Origin: an uncultured Collinsella sp.
Lineage (GTDB): Bacteria; Actinomycetota; Coriobacteriia; Coriobacteriales; Coriobacteriaceae
Direction: 5' to 3'
NCBI GenBank assembly: GCA_937925715.1
Contig: CALAMG010000029.1
Coordinates: 1 to 32,783 of the forward strand
DNA: 32,783 bases
Positions 32,737 through 32,783 of this stretch are shown here, piece by piece (position 1 is the first letter of the stretch; every line of letters starts with the position of its first letter). A model generated the notes under the pieces. That model did no database searches. It saw nothing but the letters and a program-made list of their open reading frames with translations, and had not been told where the DNA came from. Made by a program: the position numbers and the translations under genes.

Positions 32737-32783
32737 TCACCGCTTTTGCTACGCCATTCCAAACATCGCTGCTACAGTGTTCC

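Overview
The window looks like chromosome of a Gram-positive, moderately GC-rich actinobacterium, most likely an Eggerthellales/Coriobacteriia member. This is inferred from a Tat-exported lipoprotein binding protein, frequent GTG starts, a Gram-positive LexA box and the style of the accessory proteins. No rRNA, tRNA or CRISPR array was recognised.

Block 1 (1-14971) is a biosynthesis and transport locus. A forward operon holds the 3' end of one NRPS gene (A-PCP) and a complete 1797-aa NRPS (TubC docking, heterocyclisation, cysteine-type adenylation with embedded methyltransferase, PCP, thioesterase). It continues with a saccharopine-dehydrogenase-like reductase, a PchG/Irp3-type thiazolinyl imide reductase, a DASS-type membrane transporter and a type II thioesterase. 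Several genes overlap by 4 nt. Converging on it is a four-gene Opp/Dpp/Nik-class ABC importer (Tat lipoprotein, two permeases, fused double ATPase) with its own promoter. Together they suggest production and re-uptake of a cysteine-derived thiazoline/thiazolidine metallophore related to pyochelin/yersiniabactin. The importer class is the one used for nickel and opine metallophores rather than the usual siderophore class. The substrate, metal and product are inferred.

Block 2 (about 15000-17750) holds regulatory inverted repeats and then decayed genes: an XRE-like regulator with an in-frame stop, a 5'-truncated SpsG/PseG-like gene and a NeuB-like sialic acid synthase with two frameshifts.

Block 3 (about 17890-31740) is part of a conjugative or mobilisable element. 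On the minus strand are ParA, ParB, a relaxase lacking its N-terminal tyrosine region, a hypothetical protein and a lipoprotein, and upstream of them a YraN-like protein. Further right are an XRE regulator with an AlbA/HATPase regulator, a class II amidotransferase with a zinc-ribbon amidoligase, a LexA-controlled Y-family polymerase/small protein/SRAP operon, three small minus-strand genes and an AbiEi antitoxin. The most striking feature is an element of about 100-135 nt present three times in the same orientation. Each copy lies just upstream of a minus-strand gene and is closed by nested complementary arms (GCAAGGG/CCCTTGC outside, GCGA(AA)/(TT)TCGC inside). It may be a structured RNA leader or a single-stranded-DNA promoter of a plasmid leading region. 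No integrase, type IV secretion gene or att site was seen.

Block 4 (31707-32783) is the scarred edge: an AbiEii start codon followed by a quick stop, a C-terminal piece of an AlbA/RecG-like regulator, and a C-terminal piece of an AbiEii-like nucleotidyltransferase on the other strand.
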